DNA of 64,000 bases from Strigamia acuminata. Its lineage: Eukaryota; Arthropoda; Chilopoda; Geophilomorpha; Linotaeniidae. The DNA is taken from contig OX442321.1 in the NCBI GenBank assembly GCA_949358305.1, forward strand, positions 9,573,605 to 9,637,604. The letters are read 5' to 3'. Positions 1 through 12,172 of this stretch are shown here, piece by piece. A program made the translations under genes and the position numbers. How positions within the stretch are numbered: position 1 is the stretch's first letter; each line of letters starts with the position of its first letter. Under the pieces are notes generated by a model. The model saw nothing but the letters and a program-made list of their open reading frames with translations, made no database searches and was not told the DNA's origin.

Positions 1-3000
1 TTCGCTATAAAAACTAAGCATTTGCTTATGTTTATTTGTAATAAAAGTAGCAGTCGTTTTTACAAAGACAAAAGGAAAACGTTTCTCTAATAAAACTAAG
101 TATTTACACATAAAAACTTTAAATTTGTTTTCATAAAAATTGGGAAATTTTCTTTTCAACATGTGGTGATTGACAGAGAAATCTAGAACTGCAATGAATC
201 AAACCACAGCCTTCCTGATAACCCATCAGGTGCACAGACCACCATGCTGTCCAGGACTCCAATAAATCATGGAATAACTATCGACTTAGTTAATGCGTGT
301 TAAGAATATTTCTCTTATCTAGAAAATTCACAAATTTCTCGGACTGTGTCGGACGCATGCTCTACCAATAAAGCTACCCGGGATTCCTCGGGAATTTTCT
401 GGAAAAGACGTTTACATGCATTGCAAGTGTTTGAGGAAAATAAGTCACTTATCCTTCCAGAATTGAACGCACCGAATGTCCATTTTCCAATTTTCACCAA
501 AGAATTGGTGAGTTGGGTGAATTTAACATCAGAAATGTAAGCACTGATGCTTAAGAATAAAAAAAGTATATTCAAACTTTTACTTGCTTTGTGAATTTTG
601 CATTTCCCACACTTCTTTTCCCGGTTCAATACGGCTTTGCATTTGCATCGCAATTTAAATTCAAGTCACAAAAGTTTTTAATGCTACTTTTCTATCAATT
701 GCGCTTCAAAATCGCGTAAAGAAAGGCGTATCTTGCTTTCTAGAACTTTAAAAGGAACCCAGTGAAGCCTAGAAGACGTTTTACAAGCATAACAAAGAAG
801 GCAGAAAATTTTCTTCGCACATAATTGCCTCGCCAGCACGTCTTTTTGAATTACCTTTTAATATGCTGTTTGAATTCTAATCTCAGTCAAAACTTTTATT
901 TCAAGACCCTCTCTGCCCTTCATTTTGCATATTGATTTTTCACTTTCCTTAAATTCAGGTATTAAGTAATTTAGATTTTAAGTGAAGCGAAGGTTGCAAA
1001 CCCAAAATCTTTTTGCTTTTCCACTGGTCCGAGTGTACTAAGTCAAGACACGAAAATCATTTCCTCACTGGAGCCTGGACGGAAGGAGATTCGCTCTGTC
1101 AGAGATAACTTACAAACGCACTGGCGAGAGAGTGAGAGCGAGAAAAGAAAAGAAGAGAAAAGCGGGAAAAAAATGAAGGTATCACGTTCATAGACCCTAC
1201 AGTACTCGAATAAAGGCAACATTCTCACATTCCATTTTGATACCTGTCTCATATATTTTAAAAATACTGTCACTAACCTGTACAAAAAATTGATATTTTC
1301 GGAATAACCAGATGAAAGTTATCATGGCAACACTGGAATAAATAGACAAACAAAAGTTTAATCGCTCTTCGATTGAGAAATAGCGCGAGACATCAAGTTT
1401 TGACACGTTATAAAAGGTCTAATCCAAAGGATATGTGTGTGGGAATATGTGATAAAGGTTAAATGGACATTACACCACAATCGAATGGGCTGGGAATTCG
1501 AAATCATGTTTGAAAACAACATTTTGCACTTAAGAGAACCGCTACTATAATAAAATGTGCACGCGAAATGCGATATGATATAAAGGATTGCAAGTTTCTC
1601 GAGTTTTATTTTATTAAAAGTATAAAATTAAAAATTGGCTTACCATCCTATGAAGGAAATGGATGCTAATGCCCTCCGTACACCAATTACCACATCCTAA
1701 CGCAATAAAAGTAAAAATAAATTGTCAAAACCAACATAAAAGAAATAGATTGAAAATCACGTCACATTTATGCATTGAATTAAAGTTTATACATATAACT
1801 ACTCGCACTAATTAACGTTGCGGACAGTGGGAAAAATTATTTGGGAAGTTTCTAACAGTTTATTTCTGGTCTATTTTAAATGAAATTGTCTTGACAAAAT
1901 GATTGAAGTCGTCCAATTCAACGCAATTGCTTCACGGGTGCGAAAAAGCGAGCGACAAGCAAATGAAAGGAAAACTCAACCGTTTCGCTCTTGATTGTTT
2001 CGCTTCACATTTACTCACGGTCCGTTCAATTTTTTCTTTCTTTCCTTCGGTTTCATGAATTTTTATATCGCTTTTTTAGTGCCGGCACTGTATTTCCACG
2101 TGAAATTAAAATTCTAAAGTTGGTACAAATAATAACACACATGTTGTACACACATTTTATTTTTTTCATTCACTTTAAAATTATCGAATCATCTGGTCAC
2201 ATGCTCACTCAACGAGGAGTGTGTAGATGTAGATAAAAAGAAATTATGGCTTGGAATTTAGGAGAACAACTAACACTAGAAGGTAAAAGTTTATTTAATG
2301 GAATGAACTGCGCACAGACCTGGTGATCGTTTCCAACACCACAGTGCAAATAAATGGGAAAAAATGTTGCAAAGTCTCTTTGTTTTTGTCAATATCAATT
2401 TTTATAATAAAAAAAAACATGTGTTTAAGAGAAAAAAAATATGTATTGAATGTTTTGTTCTCGAAAAGTCAATTTTACTAATTACTACTAATTAAGAAAA
2501 GAAAAGAAAAAAGTTAATTAGTTTTTCTCAAGTGTGATATTTCGGCCAACATGGAAACCTTATTCGTATATTGCTTATTCTTCCACTCGGTGGGATCTTA
2601 TTTCACGTCTGTTTAAGTTAAGAGCGTTGGCGGTACTTTAGTCCCTTCAATTTTCGTGGGATTTACATTTCGGTTTGTAATTTATTCGTTTCAAAAGATC
2701 GTATCAAACGCGCTAGGGTGGGATTTGGAAATTTGACATTCTCTTTGTGGTCACAAGTGGTGGAAATCACGAGTTTTGACAAATTGCAATAAACCGAGGG
2801 TTTAAAATTGATCATTGAAGCACAGAATTGAATTGAATTAAATTTTATGTCACAAGTTTGTTGGAAAAATAAATGAAACAAATGAATAAACAAGAAAGGA
2901 AATTCATTCCGGTCAGTGGTGTTACGTAAACCGGTTTCTGTGGGTTTTTCCCATTAGCAACGTCACACAAATGAAAATGACACGTTAAATTCGATGTGTT

Positions 3001-3640
3001 TACATGAAAAAAGAATGGAAATGGATTGGAGCGTTCAAGGACGCGGCCTCTATTACGAGGGTATTTTTAGTCAACGCTAGTAATGTTTAATAAATAATAA
3101 TTATATTGAATGAATGCAGTGGTAAATTTACTTACGCATTTCCATTCCTCGTCTGGAAAGAGTGGACATCGGTCAATAAGTGAATAATTATCAAAAGTTA
3201 GATTCATAGCCAACAATAGCTGTGCAGTGCGGATGAAAGAGAAGAGGTTCAACACCTGCAACTCACATCACAACACTTTAGCAGCTGATGTGGAGTTGCC
3301 TTCGTTCCACGCCAGATGGAATCAAAGACTGACCATGATGCAAAGTATCGACAGAAGAACAGCTAAGTTTCAAACTGAATATAATTTTTAAAAAAGTAAA
3401 ATAACGCTACTTTTATTTGAAAATTTTATTTTATTTTTATGAAATTCCAAGTGAGCATTTGAAGAATTTTGAAGAAAAAAAAATAATTATAATAAAATTA
3501 TATTTTAAAAATATGCCATTTTTTATGTGTGCATATTTGCATATTTTGTTGGAAAAAAAATTCTATTGATTGTTTTGAAGGTGTTTTTTGTTCAAAAAAA
3601 ATATATGTATAAAGTATGGGAATGACGGTTTAAAAAATGA
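1..3640. other. Gene-less upstream spacer
   Basis: AT-rich sequence with many A and T runs. I see no splice-bounded coding exon, no tRNA with both internal promoter boxes and no tandem array. Short ORFs on both strands here have no recognisable composition or domain. The only structured item is a tRNA-like half near 345-400, listed separately. Confidence 0.6.
345..400 (-). repeat. tRNA-like 5' half, possible SINE head
   Basis: Read on the minus strand, this contains GGTAGCTTTATTGGTAGAGC (complement of 359-378), which resembles a tRNA D-arm/A-box (consensus TRGC...GGTAGAGC). It is preceded by a GC-rich stem-like stretch. No B-box (GGTTCRANTCC) follows within a tRNA length, so it is not a functional tRNA. 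A decayed tRNA-derived SINE head is the best guess; coincidence is possible. Confidence 0.25.
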
Positions 3641-3860
3641 TGACTAGGTGGCAGCGCCGTCGGTACAAGTTATTAAATTCGTCACTAGTTATCACTGTAT
3701 GTCTATCAACGTCTGGAAATATCAATATGGCGAAACGTGACTGCTGTCGGTTATGTAAACCGTGTGATTACTTCTATTGATTGAGCCATGCTCTCGGACA
3801 GTCACCTTGATCGATCCTTCGTGGGTTCTTATGAATCATACATACAAGTCAACTCAACAT
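3640..3860 (+). promoter_or_regulatory. Probable promoter/5' region of the flippase gene
   Basis: A short stretch with higher GC content and few homopolymer runs, in contrast to the AT-rich surroundings, about 1.1 kb upstream of the inferred start codon of the P4-ATPase. It includes a CTCF-like word at 3644-3658. No TATA box or initiator can be assigned with confidence. The call rests on position and composition only. Confidence 0.3.
3644..3658 (+). promoter_or_regulatory. CTCF-like motif
   Basis: CTAGGTGGCAGCGCC matches the core of the animal CTCF consensus (AGGKGGCRSY). It sits just upstream of the flippase gene. A single motif match has limited meaning, but similar words occur at 33801, 43444 and 50112. 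Confidence 0.3.
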
Positions 3861-4106
3861 GTGCTACGGAAAAGTTTTAAAATTACTGGTAAGGAAATTT
3901 CGGAAAAAAGACGAATCAAATTTCCATTTCCGACTGTTTTTATTTACCTTTTCCACGTAATTCGATTTTTATTTTTCTACTTTTATTTTAAAGTTTTTAA
4001 ATGTTTTTTTTTTTTATTTTTGCAAAGAGAAAAAAAAATTAATCTTTTTGGGCTATTTTTCTTAATAATCTTTATTTTTTTATCTAATAATTTGAGTTTA
4101 CTCAAG

Positions 4107-4169
4107 ATGGATTTATCATTTGATTGGTACACACTATACAATTACATTGATCAATATGACACAACGCAG
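4107..4169 (+). other. Possible upstream (non-joined) exon or uORF
   Basis: An ATG at 4107 opens 21 codons that end in CAG directly before a GT (4170). It therefore looks like a phase-0 first exon. It cannot be joined in frame to the next flippase exon: joining to 4894 gives a stop within eight codons. If transcribed it could be a 5'-UTR exon carrying a short upstream ORF. Weak evidence. Confidence 0.2.
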
Positions 4170-4909
4170 GTTCGATTTTTATTTTTAATTTTGTTATTTT
4201 TGCTTTATATGTGTCTCTCTTTTTGTTTGTTAAATTTTTTATTTATTTTTTATGCTGCTTTTTATCCGTGAAATTACATATCACTTTATCATTTAAGGAA
4301 AATTTAAAAAACCATCATGCTTAATTAACTTTTAACAATTTCCACATTGACCCCCATTGAAAACCGTGAATTTTTATTCTGAAAGTGACCCTAAAAGGAA
4401 TTTATATGGGTTTTGTCACGCCCAAAGTTGGTTAATAATTTAGAAACTCGTTTAAAAAGTTAAAAATTCATGAAATTTGATTATTATGTAACCGGATAAA
4501 ACACACAGGACACGCCAATTAGATTTTTAATTAATTTTTGAAGAAAAAAGTGTTTTGATTAATTTCATGAAGTGTTGGTAAATCACACTTAGCTGCGCTT
4601 ATCAAAACTTATCAGTAATTTTGATATGTGCCCTGCATATGGGGTAGAACGACCTTATCTATCCGTTGGAAATTGAAATTAATTGTGCAAACCAGGTGGT
4701 TTCAAAGCTGCACACTATTCTGTAGCGAAAGAGAAAGGCTGGTTGTTTTTTTCTCAACAATTTTTTTGTTTATATTGAATATTGTGCGTCGTTGAAATGT
4801 GTAATACCATCTATGAATATTCAGGAAAATGATATTTGTTATTTTTTTAATTTTGTTTTCTTTAATTTCTTTTTATTTTTTGCGCACTGCTAGTCAAAGA
4901 CATTTTGCA

Positions 4910-7900
4910 ATGATTAAAAGCATTTCGTACGATTTGTCTTCGCCTGGACGGTCTGAACATTCCTCTACCCCGGTTACAACTCCTGCGAATGCCGCAGCCA
5001 ATGGGGCGTCTTCCAGAAGGTGGAGAAAAATATTTCAAAGACAATCTAGGGAACGTGAGGTAAGAAAATAAGGTTCAGCTGCAAAATTGTGCCCATTCAA
5101 GCGACACAAACTCAAAACACTTTTTTATATTTTATTTTGTTATTTTATTATTTACTATTTTTTATTATTTGTTCAAGGTTGTTGCGTTGTATTTCCGTGT
5201 TGCAAAAGGCGATTATTTGGCCTTGAATTTGTTTTTTATTTTTACCTTTTTCTATACCTATTAATTTATCGTTTGTGTTTTTATATCGAGTGATTTGAAT
5301 AAGTGTTTGGGATTTTAAGTGTGTATTTTAAAGGTGGTTGATCTTTGTACTGCGTTATCTCCATGTGTCGTTCAATGTTGAAGCGTTTTTGTATTTTAAT
5401 GTGAATTTTGTGCAAAAAATTAAATATTTTTTATCATAAAATGTAACTGTCGATATTTTATTATCAGGTTTGTTGACATAGCCTAAGCTTTTATGACTTA
5501 AAATTAAAAATCAATATAAAATGGTGATTTTTATGGCAGTTATATTTTATTGATCGATTTTATGGAAGTTTATGAGTTTAATGCATTTAATTTTTATGTT
5601 TTAGAATAAGGCGGATAAACTTCGAACGGTTTTTATTGGAGGTACACCGCCTCCTGATGCTGAAGTCGTGATACCGGAAAAATTTATAAATAATAGGATA
5701 ATATCATCAAAGGTAGACAAAAATGTTTTTTTTTCAATTATAATTTTTATATTTTTTTTATTTTTTATTTTTTTAGTATACTTTACTTAATTTTATTCCC
5801 AAAAATTTATTTGAGCAATTTAGGAGAGTTGCGAATATGTACTTTCTCTGGGTGGCCATTATTCAGGTATTGGACGTTTACATGTTTTTGTTTTAATTAA
5901 ATTACAACGATTGTTTACATTCAGTTGGGAATAGATAGTCCTGTTAGTCCATTAACTACTTCCATGCCACTTGCTTTTGTAGTGACAGTAACCGCTATTA
6001 AACAGGTAATTTATGTTTCGTTCTGATAATTATGTGGAGTATAATAACAATAAGGGCTGTGCTGAATGCGAATAAAACATTTTTTAGCTGATATTTTTAA
6101 TAAGTTGAAATCTGAAGGTATTAAATTAACAATTTGTATTTTTTTTGGTTGGATTTCAGGCATATGAAGATTGGTTGAGGCACAAGGCAGATAATGAAGT
6201 AAATTTTCGAGATACTTCAATAGTAAAGAACGGTAGATTAGAAGTGATTCGATCAATGGATATCAAAGTAATTTGAATTTAAAAAAAAAAATATAGGCCT
6301 ATATGTATAAATATTTCGATTTTATTTAGCAATTTTTATTTTAGGTTGGTGATATCGTTATGGTGCGCAGAGAAGAAAGTTTTCCTTGTGATATAATTAT
6401 GTTGTCAAGTAGCGACAAAGAAGGAAAATGCCACGTGACAACAGCTAATTTGGATGGAGAAACTAATTTAAAAGTTAGATTTATTTGAAACAAAGTGTAT
6501 TTTTTAATTTTTTCTACTCATTGTGGGTAATTTAAACAGATTCACAACTCAATATCTCAAACGAAGATGTATAAACGTTCGGAACAGTTTAAAAATTTAG
6601 TGGGAAAGATCGAATGCGAGCAGCCACATCCAGAACTCTATACATTTCGCGGTAGAGTCACAATTTATATGCCCAATGGAGAAAAACATGTGCGGTATGG
6701 ATGCTACAATTGTTTTCATTAGGTTTAATAGAATTTTAACGTTGTAAATTCAATGTTTCAGATCATTAGGCGTTAAAAGTGTGCTCTTGAAAGGAGCTCG
6801 GCTTAAAAATACGTCGTTTGTATACGGTTGTGCTATATACACGGGTCAAGAAACTAAAATGGCGCTCAATTCGAGATTGAAATCAAATAAATTTTCAACT
6901 ATTGAAAAGTACGATGCAATGATTTTTTTTTATCATTTTTTTTAATTTGCATTGATTTTTGTTTTGTTTTAATTTTTTTGTTCAGGTCAATGAATGTATT
7001 TTTAATAGTATTTTTAGTTATTTTGATCCTCGAGGTAGTTTTATGCACAGGACTTAGATATACAAGTAGTAATGCTAAAATTAGCACGGAGTGGTACATA
7101 CATTATGGTTTTCAATTCAGCGTGAGTTCATGTTTTGTTGGTTTATTTAATTTTATAATTTGTGTAAATTTTATTTGCAGGCCAAAGATTTATTCCAAAC
7201 GGGACTTAGTTTCTTAGTTCTCTTCAATTATATTATACCAATATCTTTGTATGTAACAATTGGTACGATAAATTGGAATTAGAAAATGATTTTTTAAATA
7301 TATTTATGCATTTTCTACTTGTGTAATTCCATTAGAAATGCAAAAATTTATTGGATCCCTTTTTCTTGTGTGGGACGAAAAATTATACGATCCTGCTTCG
7401 AACCAATGTGCCAAATGCAACACGTCAGATTTGAACGAAGAGTTGGGACAGGTGTTTGTAAAAAGCGAGAACGCACGTCACATGTGTACTAATTATGTCA
7501 TTGGCAGGTGCAATACTTGTTTACGGATAAAACTGGAACGTTAACCGAGAACGACATGCAGTTTCGACAGTGTTCCATATCCGGTGTGCGGTATCAGGAT
7601 TTTAACGGGCAATTGTGTCATGTCGCTGACAGTTTTTCTCGTCTTTCTCGACCGCTACCTGTTACACATTACACAGTGGGTAAACAAGAACTAGTTTTTT
7701 CAATTTCTTTGTTTTAAAAATTATTTAAGCAGTAAACCTTGATTTTTAGGATGAAATGGAAATGTTTTTCTTGGTACTTAGTATTTGCCATACTGTCTAC
7801 GTCAATTTGGCGGACGCCAAGCCGGTTGTGAATGGAAAATACGACCTGGCGCTCGGGCCTATACCGGAATATCACGCCAGTTCACCCGATGAAAAAGCAC

Positions 7901-10900
7901 TAGTGGAAGCGTGCGCCAAATTTGGTGTGGTTTTCAAAGGGATTAAGAATAATCAATACGTTATCAATTTCCAAGGGAAATTAAAAACGTACACGTGTCT
8001 ACAAGTACTTGAATTTACCAGTGAGAGACGTGCCATGTCTGTAATCGTGAAGGACAAAGACGGTAATTGTGAAAATATGTAAACAATAATATATTTGATG
8101 TTAATTTGTTTTATGTTTTTGCAGATAAAATATATTTGTTTACAAAGGGTGCCGAATCGAGTGTATTAAAAACAAGCAGTGTAGGGCACGTTGTTGAAAC
8201 TATGCAACACGTCAATGATTATGCATTGGTATACACATATATTTTTAAATTTAAATTTATATTGGTTTTTATTTTTGTTTTTATTTATTTTCTAGATAGG
8301 ATTGAGGACGATGGTGATCGCGTACAAAAGATTGACGCTTGAAGAATACCAGGTAATCGAAAGGATTTTAATGGAAGCGAGGAATTCAATGGAGCACAGA
8401 GAAGAAAAGGTTTTGATTTTAATTTGGAAAGGGTCGAGTGTGTAAAAATTAATTTCAATTTGTTAGGTTGCTAAAGTGTGCATGTTTGCGGAACAAGATT
8501 TGCACATACTGGGTACAGTTGGAGTTGAAGATCGGTTGCAAGATGGTGTTCCTGAAACGTTAGAAATGTTACAAATTGCTGGCATTAAAGTGTGGGTTTT
8601 AACGGGCGATAAACTGGAAACCGCGGTGAATATCAGTTATTCTTGCGGACACTTTAAGCGCGCAATGACACAGTTGAAAGTGGTGGATCAGAAATCAGTC
8701 GAGGAGTGTGAAGCGACGCTTAAGGAGATCAGAAAACGGTTCAAACACATTTCGAGTCATATAAATAAACAATTTTTATACATTCGTTACGTTTTACAGG
8801 GTAAACGAAGATCCGATGCAAAATTTTGGCCTCATAGTAGACGGGTCTAGCGTCGTGTATGCTTTAGAACCAGGATGTGTTGAATTGTTGGTAGATGTGA
8901 GTTGTCGGTGCCAAGCTGTTGTTTGTTGCCGAATGTCGCCACTTCAAAAAGCGGAGGTATTATTAATAAATTTGAAAAATTGAATTTTTTATTTATGTTT
9001 TTTTGTTTTATATTTTAGATTGTTAAAATGATAAAATCGTACTTGCCTGATAAACCAATCACAGCTGCCATTGGAGATGGCGCTAATGATTGCAGTATGA
9101 TACAAGAAGCGCACGTTGGTTTAGGTAAAAACTATAACAGAAAAATATATTTAAAAATGATGTAATTGTAAATATTTATTGCTAAGTTTGGATATGGGTT
9201 TTAAAGTAAGGATAAATTAAGGAAAAAGAGGATTTTTTGGTAGAGAAATGTGCTAATTGTGGGATTTTGTAGGAATTATGGGACGAGAAGGACGCCAAGC
9301 TATGCGGTGTAGTGATTTTGCCATATCCAGGTTTAAATTTCTACAGAGAGTTCTTCTCGTTCATGGCCACTATTATTACGTTCGTGTTACTACGTTAGTG
9401 CAGTATTTCTTTTATAAGGTACTGGGACTTTATTTTTACATTAATTTGTATTAATTTATATTTTATATATTTTTTAGAATGTTGCATTTATTACTCCTCA
9501 ATTGTATTTTGCATACTTTAACGCATTTTCTACACAGACTCTCTACGACGGCGTTTTTATGTCTTTCTTCAATATCTTTTTTACTTCATTGCCCATTTTG
9601 GTATACGGTTTGTTTGAGCAAAACATACCGCAAGAAGTGCTACTTCAGAGACCGGAGTTATACAAGTTATTCCATAAAAACATTCTCGAATTAAAAGCGC
9701 ATGAATTGAAAACACGCGTTTTGTAATGCGAGAAATACAGTTATTTATTTGTATTAATTTATTTTAGAGTAATATCGAGGAATTCGCGATTATCAGTAAA
9801 GGAATTTTTGAAATGGAACTTGCTAGGTTTGTGGCATTCGCTGGTGTTCTTTTTTTGCGTCTTCTTTTTGAATAGTGATACATCTATACAGGCCAACGGT
9901 CAAGTATGTTAATTTAATTTAATTTGATTTAATTTAATCTAATTCATTTGTTTGCTCAAATTTAATTTTTAATCAACAGACGTCAGAATACCTCTTTTTT
10001 GGTACATTTATTTTTCACTTGTCAGTCATAACCATCAATATTAAGGTATAAAATAATAAAAATAAATATTTTCAATGTTTAATGACATTTTATTCTCTTC
10101 TTTTACACAGTTACTTTTAGAATCGCGTTATCTTACGTGGTTGTTTACGGGATCACTTCTTCTATCAGTTTTAGTTGGTTTCATGACTTTTACGCTGCTT
10201 TACACGACAATTGATTGGTACTTAGCTCGATTTGCAATAAAACGGTGCAATTATCGATTTATATTTCCAGGTCGTTTGCAATTAGCAATGTGAGAATGTA
10301 TTGGGTGTACGTCCACATTTTGACTCTTCCAATCTGTTGGTTGACATTACTTCTGGTGCTATTCATGTGCCTTATACCGGATGTCTTGATCAATGTTTTG
10401 CAATTTCACTACCCGAACATAAAGCAGTTTTTAAAAGGAGTAAGTATGTTCGGACTCCTAACATTTCTTGCAAGTTTGATGGCAGTTTATTTTATCTTGC
10501 AAAATTATTATTTAAATCGTTAAAATTGATTGGAGTAAATTATTTTTAAATGTTGGTGATGAAATAAACCAGAAAAACAATTGTAGGTATTTTGTACGCT
10601 TGAAATAACTGAAGCTAACCATTATTTTTTTCCTTTTTCTTAACTAATTTCCAACCAGGTGTTTTGTCACTTGGTTTCACGTTGCATGGCATGTGTGCAT
10701 TATGTCCAAGTTTTTCATTCCCTTTAGGTTTTCATGCCTGAATATCGTCAACGTCCTCGATTATTTATCCTGTTTACAAAAAGTTCTGGAGAGTTGACTA
10801 TATCACAAACTAATATAGTAGAACACTGATGCAAGCTGTAATAAAGTCTCTAGTCGCAACTGTCGTGTTAAGGTATTAATTAACCTTTTTGTAACCCTTT

Positions 10901-11212
10901 TTTCTATGCTTTTGCTCTGTTTTGCTTTAATTTATGGAATTTGTTTATTCTTATTATTTTTGTACTTTTTGGGTTTTGTTTTCAATTTTTATTGGTGGTT
11001 TTGACGAATTTCCAATTGGGTTTAGCATTTAGGAGTAAAGTTTTTTGTATATTTTTTATTGACTGAATTGTGAAGTTATATTTTTTTGTTTGTTTTTTTT
11101 TGTGCAGAAATTTAAAGGTTCAAATCAACTTGTTCGACAGTCGTCAGTTCGAAATTGTGATAATAACGTTCAACCTTCGGAACGAATGCCATTGAAACAA
11201 AATTCCACGTGA
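4910..11212 (+). CDS. ATP11: ATP11-class P4-ATPase (phospholipid flippase), 25 coding exons
   Basis: Catalytic subunit of a P4-ATPase that moves aminophospholipids to the cytosolic leaflet, normally with a CDC50 partner. Exons (all GT-AG, frames join): 4910-5059, 5605-5712, 5777-5866, 5925-6005, 6160-6267, 6345-6473, 6540-6694, 6762-6908, 6986-7121, 7181-7262, 7336-7451, 7508-7675, 7750-8062, 8125-8228, 8296-8409, 8467-8738, 8800-8956, 9019-9124, 9273-9418, 9478-9665, 9768-9903, 9980-10045, 10111-10217, 10271-10439, 11108-11212; about 1150 aa, the family's usual length. Visible motifs: [14 protein letters not shown] after TM2, actuator DGET (~216), PISLYV in TM4 (~388), DKTGTLT with phospho-Asp ~441, [11 protein letters not shown] and KGAESS in the N domain, TGDK (~713), GDGANDCSM (~829), then six C-terminal membrane segments. 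Alignment from memory fits ATP11A/B/C best. The start at 4910 is the first ATG in the exon carrying RRWRKIF, which matches the family N-terminus; a 5' exon could add residues. Confidence 0.95.
7526..7528 (+). other. ATP11: Catalytic phospho-aspartate codon of the flippase
   Basis: GAT codon for the Asp of DKTGTLT, seven codons into exon 7508-7675. In all P-type ATPases this residue is transiently phosphorylated. It is intact, as are the DGET and GDGxND motifs, so the gene looks functional. Confidence 0.95.
10440..10523 (+). other. Read-through C-terminus of the flippase (intron retention)
   Basis: The exon ending at 10439 is followed by a near-perfect donor (GTAAGTATG). If it is not spliced, the frame stays open for 27 more residues, strongly hydrophobic ([20 protein letters not shown] then QNYYLNR), to a TAA at 10521. 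This would add a membrane-seeking tail after TM10. Likely just intron sequence, because the donor is strong, but the open, hydrophobic frame is notable. Confidence 0.25.
10659..10727 (+). other. Possible alternative acceptor/terminal exon in last flippase intron
   Basis: Polypyrimidine tract then CCAACCAG at 10651-10658, a usable acceptor in phase 0 with the exon ending at 10439. The frame gives 22 residues ([20 protein letters not shown]...) and stops at the TAG of 10725-10727, which is also the AG of the next acceptor. Less convincing than the exon at 10728. Confidence 0.2.
10728..10829 (+). other. ATP11: Candidate alternative 3'-terminal exon of the flippase with its own poly(A) signal
   Basis: TTTTTCATTCCCTTTAG at 10711-10727 is a strong acceptor. 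Spliced from 10439 in phase 0 it encodes 33 residues ([20 protein letters not shown] then [13 protein letters not shown]) and a TGA at 10827. AATAAA follows 11 bases later. It would give a shorter transcript with a different cytosolic tail from the 34-residue tail encoded at 11108-11212. Vertebrate ATP11 genes are known to use alternative 3' coding exons. Without RNA data this is an inference. Confidence 0.45.
10840..10845 (+). terminator. Poly(A) signal AATAAA after alternative exon
   Basis: AATAAA directly downstream of the TGA at 10827-10829. It suits cleavage a few tens of bases later, before the downstream coding exon at 11108. Confidence 0.4.
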
Positions 11213-12172
11213 CAATAGTTCACTTCATATTGACAAATTCACTCGTGTATGCTGTGCTAATATTTTTGTTACGTTATAATTTTTTATTTTCTATTTTAAT
11301 ACATAAAAAATTGCTGGAAATTAATTGGTTGTGAAATGTTAATTAATTATTTATCAATATATGGACAGTATATTATTATTATTATATGCTCAATTGTTTT
11401 CAATTTATTAAAATTTAATGATTGTTAAAAGTTTGTAATTGTTTATACGTTGTTGATTATTATTTTTTTTCAAATTCTATTTAATTTAAAATATATAAAA
11501 AAAAATTGTTTTTAAAGAATTTCCCAAATAAATCATTTTTAATTGCAACAAAAAAGAAAACATTGTTAAGTACACAAAATCACAATAGATTTATTATTAT
11601 TATTATTATATTGTTATCAATAAATAAAGCAATTTATTTTATATTTTGACTATATATTTTGTTAAATACAAAGTTGCACCAATTTTTATTAAAATTATAG
11701 TTAATAACTAAAAAAAAACAATTGTATAAAAATATTTGATTAGTTCTACACACACCCACATAAAATATTAAATAGCTATTTGAATAAAATCATTATGAAA
11801 AATAAAAACAACACTGGAGAGAACTCGCCAGACGCCATCTTTTCATTTAAGGCGAGTATCAATGGCGCTCCTGTCATATCACCACACATTTTTGCGCTTG
11901 GTGATCCATGACACGAATTTAAAGCATAATAAATAAATATATATGGTTAACCATACACAATAACAACGAAATAAATTGGCACAGGTGACGTCACAAATGT
12001 TTACCTCTAAAAATTCATTCCTAATATAAAATTTCATTTAAAAAATGCTTAGAAACTTTAATTCACTATTTCTCATGTTCCCGTACTAATAATTCTTTAA
12101 AATGCACTTGGTATTAATTGTTTAGTGTTCCTAAAATAAAGCTGAAAATCGAAGTTCAACCTAGTTATCGAT
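11213..12172. other. Convergent intergenic region (3' UTRs of flippase and MsrB)
   Basis: Very AT-rich, with TTA microsatellite-like runs (e.g. 11365-11385 and 11590-11610). AATAAA words at 11527-11532 and near 11619-11628 are candidate poly(A) signals for the plus-strand flippase transcript. For the minus-strand MsrB gene the complement of 12056-12061 reads ATTAAA. No coding signal. Confidence 0.5.

Noticed and set aside
315-653. 112-codon minus-strand frame
   Set aside because: Covers a tRNA-like segment; no family recognised and no splice support.
3777-4271. 164-codon plus-strand frame
   Set aside because: Starts at TTG and is mostly F/L/I from poly-T; only the sub-part 4107-4169 has any splice logic.
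7508-7717. Flippase exon using the donor GTAAAC near 7680
   Set aside because: That donor gives a stop at the next exon; GTGGGT at 7676 keeps phase 0 into 7750.
9478-9726. Flippase exon running on to a stop at 9724
   Set aside because: The family alignment (LYK then [16 protein letters not shown]) and phase both require the donor at 9666, so the frame beyond 9665 is intron.
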